NCBI GenBank assembly: GCA_019787685.1
Contig: JAHNUO010000012.1
Span: 1,582,688 to 1,646,687, forward strand
DNA length: 64,000 nucleotides
From: Chiua virens
Lineage: Eukaryota; Basidiomycota; Agaricomycetes; Boletales; Boletaceae
Direction: 5' to 3'
The notes beneath the pieces are model-generated. The model had not been told where the DNA came from. It saw only the letters and a list, made by a program, of their open reading frames with translations, and did not search any database. A program made the translations under genes and the position numbers. Shown here one piece after another: positions 31,943-42,700 of this stretch; the stretch's first letter is position 1; each line of letters begins with the position of its first letter.

Positions 31943-32394
31943 ATGATTAGCAAACCAACCGTTGTTGTCACCGTGCTCGCACTTGCTGCTGCCGTCCTTG
32001 CTCTCCCCGAGCCAATGTTTCAGTGCCACGTTGGATCCCCCCAGTGTTGTCACAGCTGGCGGGACGTCAACACCTTTGAACCCGGCATGATGCCCCCGCC
32101 TGGCCTGCCGGGTTTTGACCACGGGATGCCCGACGGCCATATCGGCTTTGCTTGCAAGGCTGTCCAAAATGAGATGAGCTGGTGGGTCACCTTTTTACCC
32201 GTGAAGGCTTACATTACTAATCGTTTTCATGCTAGTGGTGACTCGCACACACCACCTCTCTGCTGTGAAATGAATAACTTCGGTACGTGATATGAGCACC
32301 TCTTCCCCACTGCTCCACTGAAACCGACACTTACCATTTTATGGCAGGTGGCATCCTTACGTTTGGGTGCACCCAAGCCAAACCAGGGTATTAA
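31943..32394 (+). CDS. hyd7: class I-like hydrophobin, subfamily B, tail truncated
   Basis: Predicted secreted hydrophobin, 110 aa. Exons are 31943-32181, 32236-32282 and 32348-32394. A signal peptide covers about residues 1-21. It shares the Pro/Gly/Met-rich core (FEPGMMPPPGLPG, FDHGMPDG) with hyd3, almost residue for residue. The fifth cysteine codon is split TG|T by intron 1 (32182-32235, 54 bp, open in frame). The protein ends QAKPGY. In hyd3 the same point reads on into a YYPP tail, and here the next codon is TAA where hyd3 has TAC. The non-coding sequence after the stop still resembles the hyd3 tail, so hyd7 has lost the extension or hyd3 gained it by readthrough. Confidence 0.9.
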
Positions 32395-34049
32395 CCACCC
32401 AAACTCACATATTAATTTATTTCCGTTCAATGTTGTCAATGGGGAGTCTGATTTGGTGGAGAGCGTATTTATATCATTCGTTCCGGATGTTGTGATTGCC
32501 TAAATATATATGATTGAGGTGTCTTTCTTCTCCGAGTCCTGAGTGTGCGAATGACAAATGCAAGGGCTGGAATGCGGGGTGAACAAACGTACCGTTGATT
32601 TTTATCCATAGTAGGGGGCTTCTTGGTTACTCTGCAAATCATGCTGCGATCATTCAAACAGCTGCGGGGCCTCTCCATAAAAACTCTTGCCATCATTCCA
32701 GTCACTGCGAATGATCTCCTGTCGCCCAGGCTGGCCATCCAAGTCGTGTGAGCACAGGACATGGAAAGACAGAAGCAATAAACCTCACGTTTTGCGTGTA
32801 CAGTCTCCCGAAGGGAATAAGCCCTCATCCTCCAAGGTGCGTACTAATGCAGTCTCGCAAGTATATCCACCAGCTTATATGAATGTCCTCTCTTCGCCAC
32901 TGTTGCTGCTACTCCATATTTCTTGTAAGAGGCTGTCGCTCTCCTCGACGCCAGGTTCAGTCACATGTAGATATGCCAATCTGGAATGTTTGTCACGAAG
33001 CGCGCTGAGTAGTAGCAAGGAATGCGAAGGTTGGTCGTGAGTCCGACATCCTCATGTCTGGGAGACTTGGGTTTAAGCCAGAGAACATATACATCAGCAT
33101 AAAAAACGTACCTTGCCAGTCACTCCATGATATGAACCGCGAATCGTTCTTATCCAACGTCAACAAGATCAATGAGCTCCTTCTGAAATTCGTGGACCTC
33201 GTGTGACCGTGTTTGTCTTCACCCAACCATTGGTGTGTGTTAGCGAAGGTGAATCCTGACTAGGACTCTCGAGGAGATCTATATCTGCAGCGCAGCCAAG
33301 TACCCAAAGCTGAAATACATCCTATCCAGGCACGGCGTCCACGACCTGATGATATGGTTGTAATTATAAGATATTAAACCACAGAGAATCAAATAATCAT
33401 CGGCGTACCTTATTCCAACCATGGATTGATGCATCTGTGTAGATTCCCGGAACATGTGCATATCCGCCTGCATCGTCGGAGATGAGCGTAGCTTCTCTGT
33501 CTCGGATGAGCAGGGACCTGGTGTCGAGCCCGGTTGAGCATAGCAGGATGTTTGCTCCCAGCCTCAGTCATAGAGCCTGCGCGGATTATAATGCGCTTGC
33601 TTGGCTCTGGTACTTTCAACATCGCATATCGCCGCTCCAGATCCCTTGGGCCATGCTTCTCCACTCATGAACATACAACGTGTGAGATTTGATTCAGCTC
33701 ATTTTGTGGCGGAATGGTGCGACTTGAAGATGGCAATCAAAGTGACGTGGTCGTAAATGTTAGGACCAAGGCCAAATATAAACAAATACTCTTGCGGAGC
33801 GGACACACTAGACGTGAGGCCAGCGCTATCTTCACTGCATTGTCACTTTGCGTATGCCTACAAGCTCATCACCTGTATAGCACTCCAGCATCGTTCTTGC
33901 ACGGTCCTGATAAGTACCTTCCCTTCAAGCCTATACCTCCCATGTCCTGAGGCCTCAAAGAAGAGCACGCGGAGCGTGACACCACTGGGGGTCCATGTAA
34001 CAGGTTCATATCCCATAACGCAGGAGAATATGCGCAAGTCCCGGGCATC
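32395..34049. other. Spacer after hyd7 with segments duplicated from the hyd3 3' side
   Basis: No complete gene. About 33,040-33,115 and 33,245-33,540 correspond to about 9,300-9,370 and 9,595-9,870 downstream of hyd3, so a unit of at least 1 kb beyond the gene was duplicated with it. On the minus strand the second block can be read as short exons around VPGIYTDASIHGW, with counterpart HVQTIYTDVSS in the hyd3 copy. A lost coding sequence is possible but not assignable. Confidence 0.4.
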
Positions 34050-34400
34050 TAGACCAATCCTCTATTTGACGTACTTATAATTGTCAGGGGTTGGGATGTT
34101 GATATCACATTTAGCCCGCAGGACATTTGTATTGCAATCCAGATAAACTCGTTGCTCGGCTTGTCGGCATGCACACAAATGGTTACTCTGTTGAGCCAGT
34201 CCATGGTCCCTCGCGACGAAAACAAGTATAGTAACAGTATAGTGACGTTCAGTTCATATCCTGCGTCATGAAGGACATTTCCGTGAGTTTCAGTGAAGAC
34301 AACGTGGATAGATGCAGCAAAGGTTTTCAGTGAGTTACTTAATAACACAATAAGCTGCGAAGTGATCTGTTGCACTCATTCTTAGTTGTGGTTCAGGCAT
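34050..34400 (-). repeat. Orphan inverted copy of the hydrophobin upstream module
   Basis: Read on the minus strand this is a continuous copy of the module seen before hyd2, hyd5/hyd6 and hyd7: AACTCACTGAAAACC, CTTCACTGAAACTCACGG, TTTTCGTCGCGAGGGACC, AGAGTAACCATTTG, CAACCCCTGACAATTATAAG. It keeps the order of all blocks and spans the site where the KDZ element interrupts the hyd5 copy. No hydrophobin or TATA box follows it on the minus strand, so its gene has been lost. Confidence 0.7.
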
Positions 34401-34869
34401 CGCAGACTACAACAGCAGGACTGTACCCATCAATTTTTTCTCGGCCATAGGGCCCTGACTGGATAGATAATTTAAGAATGAGTCACTGAGGTCGAGTTTC
34501 GAAGCGGCGGCACCAATCAAAGCAGAATCTGCAAACTATATTTCTGATTGCAGTTCGGCGGCCTGCCAGGGACCCAGATGACATTTGACACTGGGACATG
34601 GCTGGCAAGAACATCGTTCGCGCCGAACGAGACCAAAGGAGTGATCTTGAGTCTAGCGATAATGGCAACGTGCCAGGCCTCAGGCTGGCCTATCTCCCCC
34701 GCGTGCCTCTTCTTCCTCATCCCCAAAGCAACCAACTTTTACATCAATGTGAATCGACACACAGGTCAGGTTTGAGAATTTCTCAGCGTCTTACTGATCC
34801 TAATCACGGTAGGGACGCTTCTTGGTACACTCACAAGAACGCTTAAAAGACATTCAAATTCGCAGGGCA
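34401..34869. other. Spacer without a recognised gene
   Basis: Overlapping short frames on both strands (34,483-34,846) with no motif or paralogue. Nothing can be called. Confidence 0.4.
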
Positions 34870-35880
34870 CCTGTTAAGACCGGGTCTACTCGGGGTATGA
34901 ACTCCGGAACTCCGGAGTTATTCTTGCGGAGGGACTTGGCTTCACCGTGTGTGGTGCGCCCTTGTCACGAGTCTGTCCTTTATTTCGGGGAACGGAGAAC
35001 GGAGGTCGGGGGTGAGACTTAACACCGAAGTGAAGTCGAGCAGAGTTAAGACCGTCGAGGTCTTATGGAGTTCGGAGGGAATAGAAGGTAAAACTAATAT
35101 TCAGACTGAGGGTACAAAGTCGGAGTACTACAGTTTATATACTCGGAGTAGAATGGAGATTAGTAACGGGGTTGGTAAGAAACTGAGTAAGACGGAAATC
35201 GGGAAAGTATGTAACCGGAGTGGAGCCGGGTATGTACAGAGGCCGGAGCTGTGCTGTTAAGCGAGACACAGGTTATTACTAATGTAACACTAGTACGAAA
35301 AGAGACAAGAGGAAATCAAGAAGGTTCTAAGTGAAGTCCGGAGATCAGGAGTTGTGTCCGGAGAGAGATCGTACCTGTTAGAGACCGTGCGACTCGGAGG
35401 TAGTCAACTCCGGATCTCCGGAGTTGTAATGTCGGACGGGACTTGGCTTCACCGTATGTGGTGCGCCCTTGTCACAGTCTGCCCCTATATTTCGGACGTG
35501 CGGAAAACGGAGGTAGATATATGACTCAACACATAAAGTGGAGTCGAGCGGAGTAAAGACCGTCAAGGTCTTACGGAGTGTTCGGAGTGAGTCGTACAAT
35601 AAACTAATATTCAGACTAAGGGTACACAGTCGGGGTACTACAGTTTATATACTCGGAGTGGAATGGAGATTAGTAACGGAGTTGGTAAGAACTGAGTAAG
35701 ACGGAAGATCGGGAAACTACATAGCCGGAGGTAAGTCGGGTACTGAGAAAGCCGGAGCTGTGCTCATAAGCGAGACACAGGTTATGTACTAAAATAAAAG
35801 AGGAAACATATATACGTAACGGAGGTCCGGGGTCGCGGAGTTGCGTCCTGAGGGAGATCGACCCGGAGTTATCGTCTAAG
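34870..35880. repeat. Two tandem copies of an LTR-like repeat of about 500 bp
   Basis: Copy 1 begins near 34,870 (CCTGTTAAGACC) and copy 2 near 35,367 (CCTGTTAGAGACC); matching landmarks such as ACTTGGCTTCACCGT lie 507 bp apart. Both have a palindromic CTCCGGAGTT near the start, a GTGGTGCGCCCTTGTCAC block, and AAGCGAGACACAGGTTAT near the end. The composition is dominated by CGGAG repeats unlike the surroundings. The TGTTA start suggests solo or tandem retrotransposon LTRs, but no internal retroelement genes lie between them. A third, more decayed partial copy may follow up to about 35,980. Confidence 0.55.
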
Positions 35881-35980
35881 AGAAACGGAGTTATGTTCGG
35901 AGGAACGGAGAACGGAGCGGTATATGACAGTACCGGAGTTATGAAAGAGTAAGCCCGGAGATCTCGGAGTTGGATCGATG

Positions 35981-38967
35981 AGATATACGGGATATGACAG
36001 CACCCACGATCAACCCAGTTGTGTCCGTGGTTGACGGGGATATGCTCAGTGAGCCCGGTCTGCAGCGGTTTCTTCCAGACTCAGATATCAATGTGCTCAG
36101 TTTTGATGGGATGTTGGTTGCTCTGATTGCTCTCGGGTTGTTGATATTGCCATGGACGAACCAAGCTCGCCCGTGGAAACGAATGACCTGCAATCACGGT
36201 CACGCCTGACCATCACGATTTTTATCCTGACATGGGCATCTATCCACATGTGATTTCAGATGCACGCTCGCACCTCGTCCACACTTCGATAGGCGAACCC
36301 AATAGATATCTTCTCTACCGCGCTGCGTACCAGAAACCATGTTTGAGCGGTTCAGTCGTGATTGAAAAGGACGTTGAGCACCAGTGATGACGCATTGATG
36401 TGGCACATGAGTGTATTGAATGAGCCACGACGGGACGTTACTACTTAGCGAGCTTAGACCCTGTGGCGATCGAGTATAACGTGTCACTGTCACCACTCTC
36501 ATAAACCAGGAGAGGAACAGCCTATGCAGTGCTGGTAGCAGCGCTGGAACTAGGAGATAACGGCTGTATTGTCTTCCGGTGCGCACAGCAATGGCAATAT
36601 ATATTCGAATTCCCTGGAAAAGTTGCTACAATATATATCTGCTCCTTGATGCACCCTGACCTGTTCATCAGTAGCCTGAAGGATGGCGACTCTGCTTTTC
36701 AGACCACCACATAAACACATAAAGGCTTGTTCTCAGGCCTGGCACTCGTCAATGATACCCGTTCAAGTCTTATTTATGCGATAATGAGTCTGCCAGGTCC
36801 CTTGCCTACCTACAGTTGACCTCCTATAATGACAATAACTTAAGGTGAGAGAGTCTGACACCTTCGGGATCTTGATCTGTTGAAATGGCAATCACAGTGG
36901 CGTTCTCAGAAACCCGGATTCACTTGAAGCTTCAAGGATCGACACAACTTCAATGAGTTGCACCTTGACGACTATGAAGTAACAACTCGCCGCACTGACA
37001 ACGTTCCCCGAATAGGTTGGTCCCTAAAGCCTGAGGCCTGAGGCTCGAGGGACATTGTAGGAGACCTCTCACGTCCAGTCTCTGCTGCTCTTCTTACGAC
37101 AGGCTACTAATAGTATCGCATATATATGTACGTCATGCTATAAAGCCTTGTTTACCTCCTACATATGGCATGATGGCAATACGGTGAGCAAGAGACTGCG
37201 CAGTGACGTCAACGATGTCACGGCGCTACATTGCGACATCCTCAGAAATCCTGACCCGTTGAAATATTGGCATTCCCCAGCATCAAGCTTCAAGGATCAG
37301 AAATCAGAGTCTTTTTAATACACATAGGGCCACTTGTACTAGTTCCCACACTTACAACCAATCGAGAATCGATCTCTTTGGACACCACACAGCAATCCGT
37401 TCAGACACCCTGACATAATACCACACAACACCTGCCACTAGTAAGGGCTCTTTCCAACCCAAATACTTGTCATTTGGTTTGACGTGGGCATTGACTATGG
37501 ATATCCCATTGTGGAATACGACAACTTGAAGAAGTCACGGTACCTATTTTCATCTGGGAAACGTTAGGGAAACGATTTGGTAAGTAATCACTCGGAGGAA
37601 CGCGTACACCCTGAGGTATATGCCTCAAACTGTGCAGTTGAATTAAGGCGACGGTTAAAATGAGTTATGGATGACTCGGACCGACCAACGCGAGTGATAG
37701 TACTGCGAAAGGCAAGGCAAAAGCATGGCGCAAGTGAGGAAAGCAAAAACTAGTAGAATAGAACGACACAAGGTTCCCTACAGATTGACAGTGGTGGTGG
37801 CAAATCCATAATAAAAGGAAGCATACGGACAATCGGCCAGGGTTCCACCTTCTCACGAGCATCCTTGTTGAGACCTGGTGGCCTGATGTTTGCGGTTGGT
37901 TCAATGGGTAGCGACAACGGACAACGGTATTTTGGATGGGTGCTATTCATGGGATTGCTTGGAGCAATGGCTGAGGGTATTGTCAAAACGTCCACATAAG
38001 ATGTGGCCAAAGGTCAATCCAATCATTCTCTAGGAAGAGCAGCCTGAGGACGTGGGAACCATGGTTGCGGACGTGCAAGAATGGGCGCGTGAGGCTGACC
38101 AGGTAGAGTGGCAAGGATGGGACTGAGAAAGTTTTAACAGCTTCTGGAGAGCTCTATTATATTTCATACCTACTAGAATCCCAGTATATGTTATGACCAG
38201 CTCACGAGAGCAGGTGAAGCTTTGAAGGACGCGCTTTTGTCATATTGTGTCCGATGCGAAGATTGCATCACAAAAGGGAGCGCTTACATAATCGTAGGCA
38301 CATGATCGTTCACTGTACCCCAGTTTTGCCAATTGCTAAGGCAGGGATCTAGGATACCATCAATCGTTTTCCGATTTGCACAGTCCAACTTGCACTGACA
38401 AAGTCCGATGCATGAGGCCTTGAGGGCCAAGGTCGGTCTGCCGCACAACCTGCCGCTCCTCTTATGACAGATCAATATTACATCCATATACTATATAGTA
38501 TACGTGTAAAGCCTTGTGTACCTTGGTATGTACAGATTGACAGTGCCTTCAAGTTTCAGGTTTACGCTGCCAGTGTGCCAGTAATCGCGACTCCCGAGTC
38601 TGCCATGCCCCTCGTTCAATTCCAACCACAATATTGTTACAATTGAAATATGGATCAGTGAGCAAGACACACACACGGTGTGTGACATCCGAGTCGACGG
38701 GCGTTACACATCTGATCCGTTGAAACGCCGGCGTTCCCGCATCAAACTTCAAGCCTCAGGGATCGGCACACTAAAGCCATTTTAATGTAATATACTGGCA
38801 GATCCACTTTATTGATACTTTCTTCGGAATAATTGTTTGAGAACGACTTTAGTAAATGAAGTTCTTCACGAGATTTCAGCTCTGTGTCGCATCACCATGT
38901 CAGGCTAAACTGTGAACACCGTGCCAGCCTGAGTGTTTTTCCGTAAGGCTTGGCAGTCCGTCAAAGG
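35981..38967. other. Gene-poor spacer between the LTR-like repeats and hyd8
   Basis: About 36,215-36,380 and 36,600-36,680 are copies of the module blocks seen at 9,940-10,110 and 10,236-10,290. Two further degenerate repetitions of the same series (AAATATTGGCATTCCC- and CTGATCCGTTGAAA-type blocks) occur at about 37,240 and 38,705. Short frames (for example 35,994-36,209 plus, 37,665-38,010 minus) are unsupported. I see no gene. Confidence 0.45.
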
Positions 38968-38975
38968 TATAAATG
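38968..38975 (+). promoter_or_regulatory. TATA box of the hyd8 pseudogene
   Basis: TATAAATG inside TCAAAGGTATAAATGAC, 96 bp before the first ATG and followed by CCCAACACAACC; the promoter core is intact although the gene is broken. Confidence 0.65.
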
Positions 38976-39063
38976 ACCTACCTCGCAGATCGTTGACCCA
39001 ACACAACCTTCAAGTTAGCCAGCCTCATCAGATCCAGTATTATAATCACCCTACACCACCATC

Positions 39064-39400
39064 ATGATGTTTGTCAAATCAAACGTTATCGCAATCGCGC
39101 TCGCGCTTGCGACCACCACTCTTGCCCTACCTACTAAGCTTGAGTGTGCAACTGGCCGCCCCCTGTGCTGCGAAACTTTGCAGGCCGCCAACACTGTTAG
39201 CCCCCAAGCGATTATCTCGCGTGTGCCGGCTCTCAGCGGAGGTGTCGATCACCTTACCGGCCTTGGCGGCGACGTTGGCTTCGCTTGCGATCGTATTGAT
39301 GCCACCGCCTAGTGGGTCACCTTTTTCACCATCGCGAGACTCATTTCTGATCAAATCAACATCACGGCCAATACCCTATCATTATATCTAACTTGCTGAG
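39064..39400 (+). pseudogene. hyd8: broken class I hydrophobin, subfamily C
   Basis: The first exon is well preserved: tandem start codons, a signal peptide, cysteines 1-4, and the C-type core (CCETLQAANTVSPQ, GLGGDVGFAC). At the place where intron 1 should split TG|C of the fifth cysteine, the sequence reads TAG TGGG, so the usual TGG TGG has become a stop. Even if the following GTGGGT donor were used, the joined codon would start TA and code tyrosine. The exons with the second CC pair and the last cysteine cannot be found downstream. The gene therefore lacks cysteines 5-8 and should not fold as a hydrophobin. Confidence 0.85.
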
Positions 39401-39771
39401 AGTTGCTTGTGTAATCAATATCATTCATCATTGGAGATCTTACCGAGGTCTGAAAAGGAATTACACATATTATAAGATTGTTGCCATACTATGAGGATCG
39501 TTGACATCATTATCGCGGAATATACATATTGGCAAGGCATTGGCACATTTCCCGTACGCTACTGCCATTGTGGTAGTTGCTGATAATATCTTTCCTAAAA
39601 ATTTAGTGCTTTCAAAGTTTCTGCAATCATTGCAAGGAGTTGTGAGCCCTTGGCATCATGACCAACACCGTATCATTGTTTCTATTTAAATCTGGTCATT
39701 CTTTCACAAATTGGTAGGTAATAACTTCGAATGTACCACAGAACTACATTCGTGTTTATAATAGCTATATT
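39401..39771. other. AT-rich spacer before the Plavaka gene
   Basis: No gene. This is the 3' side of the Plavaka transposase; I looked for a terminal inverted repeat shared with 44-45 kb and found none I would defend. Confidence 0.4.
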
Positions 39772-42700
39772 TCAAGCGTCGTGATCGCTGTCGTCATAGC
39801 CGTCACTCATACTACTCTCGTCACTATCAACATCTGATTCATTTTCTTCTTCTTCTTCTTTGTCGTCGTCGTCGTCGTCGTCGTCGTCCTCATTTTGAGA
39901 TGTGTGCGCTGTCTGAGTATCTTCAATACCTGGGCCGTCGACATCTTCATCGTCAGCAGCTAATTGCTCGTCGACCAGGCCATGGTTGTGTCGTACATGC
40001 ATGGTGTCATGACCTACACCAATTGCCGCATAGCGGGTGAACATGTCTCTATCAGCAAAACTGATTCCTGTTAGCATGTAAGACGTCGAAATATGTGAAA
40101 TAAAGCCCACATATTTACATAATACCTTGCCCAATCATCAGACTCCCCAGGTAGTCTGGCTACTGACATGCCGCCCCGTAAGAATTGATCGGTACGACCA
40201 TCTATGAATGCTGGAATGAGGTGACACCCACGGATCACCAGAGAGGGATCCAAAAACCCGAAAGCAGGGCTGTCTCCACCTTCAGGCACAAATCCAACCT
40301 TTGGAAGAGTACACTGCCGGAAACCCCCCTTATGGTCCGGATCAGTTCCGAGCCAACGGACCCACAGAACCTCCATCGTCTCCTTTGAACCACTAACACC
40401 TCCGGGAGAGTATGAAACGTCAATACTGAATGCTTTGAGTAGCTGGCAGTACCAGAAGGGGTGACAATTGGCTTCTTCTTCCCTCGATAGAGTCATGAGG
40501 AAAGAAGAACGGTCTGTCCGCAGGCAATCATGAGCTCTGCGGATATCATAGCTTGTGTAGTTGATGCGAACAATTCTTGATTCCACGATTCGGTCTGGGT
40601 TTAGAAAACGCAATTCATTTCGTTCCTCTGGGGTGAATACTCGCTCGTCACCGTCAAAGTCCAAGCGGAGTAGTCTGGACAACAGGTGGTCCTTGAGACA
40701 CGCGATGAAATCGGGCTGGAAGACATGTAAGCATATATGTGCATCAGCCAAAGTCGCTCACCTTGACGGCCGGGTCGTCAATATGGTTGAGAAGGAACCG
40801 AGACAGATTAAGAACGTTGTCCTTTCGAGCTTGGCTTGCCATCGAGTGATGCAGCATCGGCGAAGAGTCAACATCATCTGCAACTTGGTCCTGCTCGTGC
40901 TGTCGCCTCAGGAGAGTGCGGCGACGCTCTTGCCTCGCAAATTGATCTTCGACGTTCTTCTTGTTCGAAAGTCCATACATCCTCTTGATTTGACGGTGCG
41001 CCAGCTCTCCCTGAAGGTAACCGTACGTCAGAATGCAGTAAAAGAAATGAAATTTTAGGTATAAAAAAAAGTTTCAGACTTACAACTTGGGTTGAGAACG
41101 AGTCAGTCGTCCCGAACGTCTTGATCATTGAGACGTAATCACCCAGAGCATGGAACTTGTATGTGTTGAGATTGAACATTTTTGGGAGCGAGCCCGCCGA
41201 GCGTACTTCTTTCTTTCGACGTCCAGCCTTGACATCAGCTAATTCCCTCCTCTGCCGTTGTGCAGCTTCCGCAGGTAATTCGTGAGTGATGAAGGCGGCG
41301 CAGGTGACTCGTTGAAACTGGCGAAGCTGATCACAAAGGGTCCGTAACGACTGCTGAAGGAGTATGAGCGAATCGTCCGTGTGAATTCGAAGCTTGGCTA
41401 GTGCGTGCCATTCGGAGAGTCGGAATAAGAGGCGCTGAATGTTTGAGTCGTGCGCAGGAGGAAAAAGTCCTTCAAATACGGGGATGGAACACTGTAGTAA
41501 AGCCCCTTAATCACTACGAACTGAGACGAAACATGCAAAGACCCTACCTGTAATACGTGCTCAAAGAACCATGCCGGTCGCTGGCTGGTGTTCGCTACAT
41601 CTGGAGGGAAACGGCGGATTCCGTTCAATCCAAAGGATGATATTTGCGTGAATCTATCAGACCACTTTTCAGTAACCACATTGTTGGAAGAATGTCAAAC
41701 GCACCGTTCATTAAGTATGTCGATCTTACGTGGATCAACAGCATAAATCAATCGGAGAAGATGCTTGAGAACCGACTTGAGAATGCCAAGCTCGAATTCG
41801 TGGAGTAAATCTACAACAAGAATCGGGTACAATTTGAATCCAAAGGGAGAGAGTCGCTCGCAAAAAGAATTCTGGGAGGGGTAGTTAGCTGGCTCCCGAA
41901 AAGTTAAATATGATTCTTACCAAAGTCGGAACCAGTGACTGGTCCTTGAGAAGAGTTTCCACAGCTGTACCCTTCAACTGGCCGGCCAAGGACATAAATT
42001 TTCCGTCGCGCAAGTTCGATCTTATGCGCCAAGTATGTTCTTGCTTGAGAAAATCTTGCAGCGATGTCTCTGAGAAATCCGGTGCAATGGAACATGGATT
42101 TTGGGATGAGGCAACGAGGACAAGGGCAATAACCTTTGTCCCGGATGGTAGCAAGGAGAACTCTTCCAAACAATCAGTCGTAAATTTGCACCAGGATACG
42201 CACGCAATTCACTCACTTTTCTGGATAGTCGGCTGAGTAAGTAAATATCCTGGGGTATACCCTCCTGGTGATGCCGTCGAAGCATTTCACGACGATTCCA
42301 TTCTTGTAAGCCTCGATAAAATCATCGTCGAGCAATAATGTCCAGATCGCATGAATGAGTTCTCGCTTGCAATGAACGAGAAGGTCAGTGGTTGTGTTTC
42401 TTGCCAGACACCGAGGACAAAAAATTTTGATGGACTCTGGAAGCTGAGGGTTTGGGTGAGACTTCAAGAGCAGCGCAAGAAAGAAGAAAATCAACCTACA
42501 GAAGGGATAAACGCAATCGGATGACAGCACCCCGACTCAGGATTGGACCGAATGTATTTGGAGAGATTTCCAAAAAAAAGATAGATGGGCCATGCAGACG
42601 CATGCCCAAACTGTGCGAGCCGAGTCGAATCCGACCAGAACATGAGACCGGAAACTACTCTTTCCAACTTGCAGCCGTTGTCTCTTCTCTGCTTCATCAC

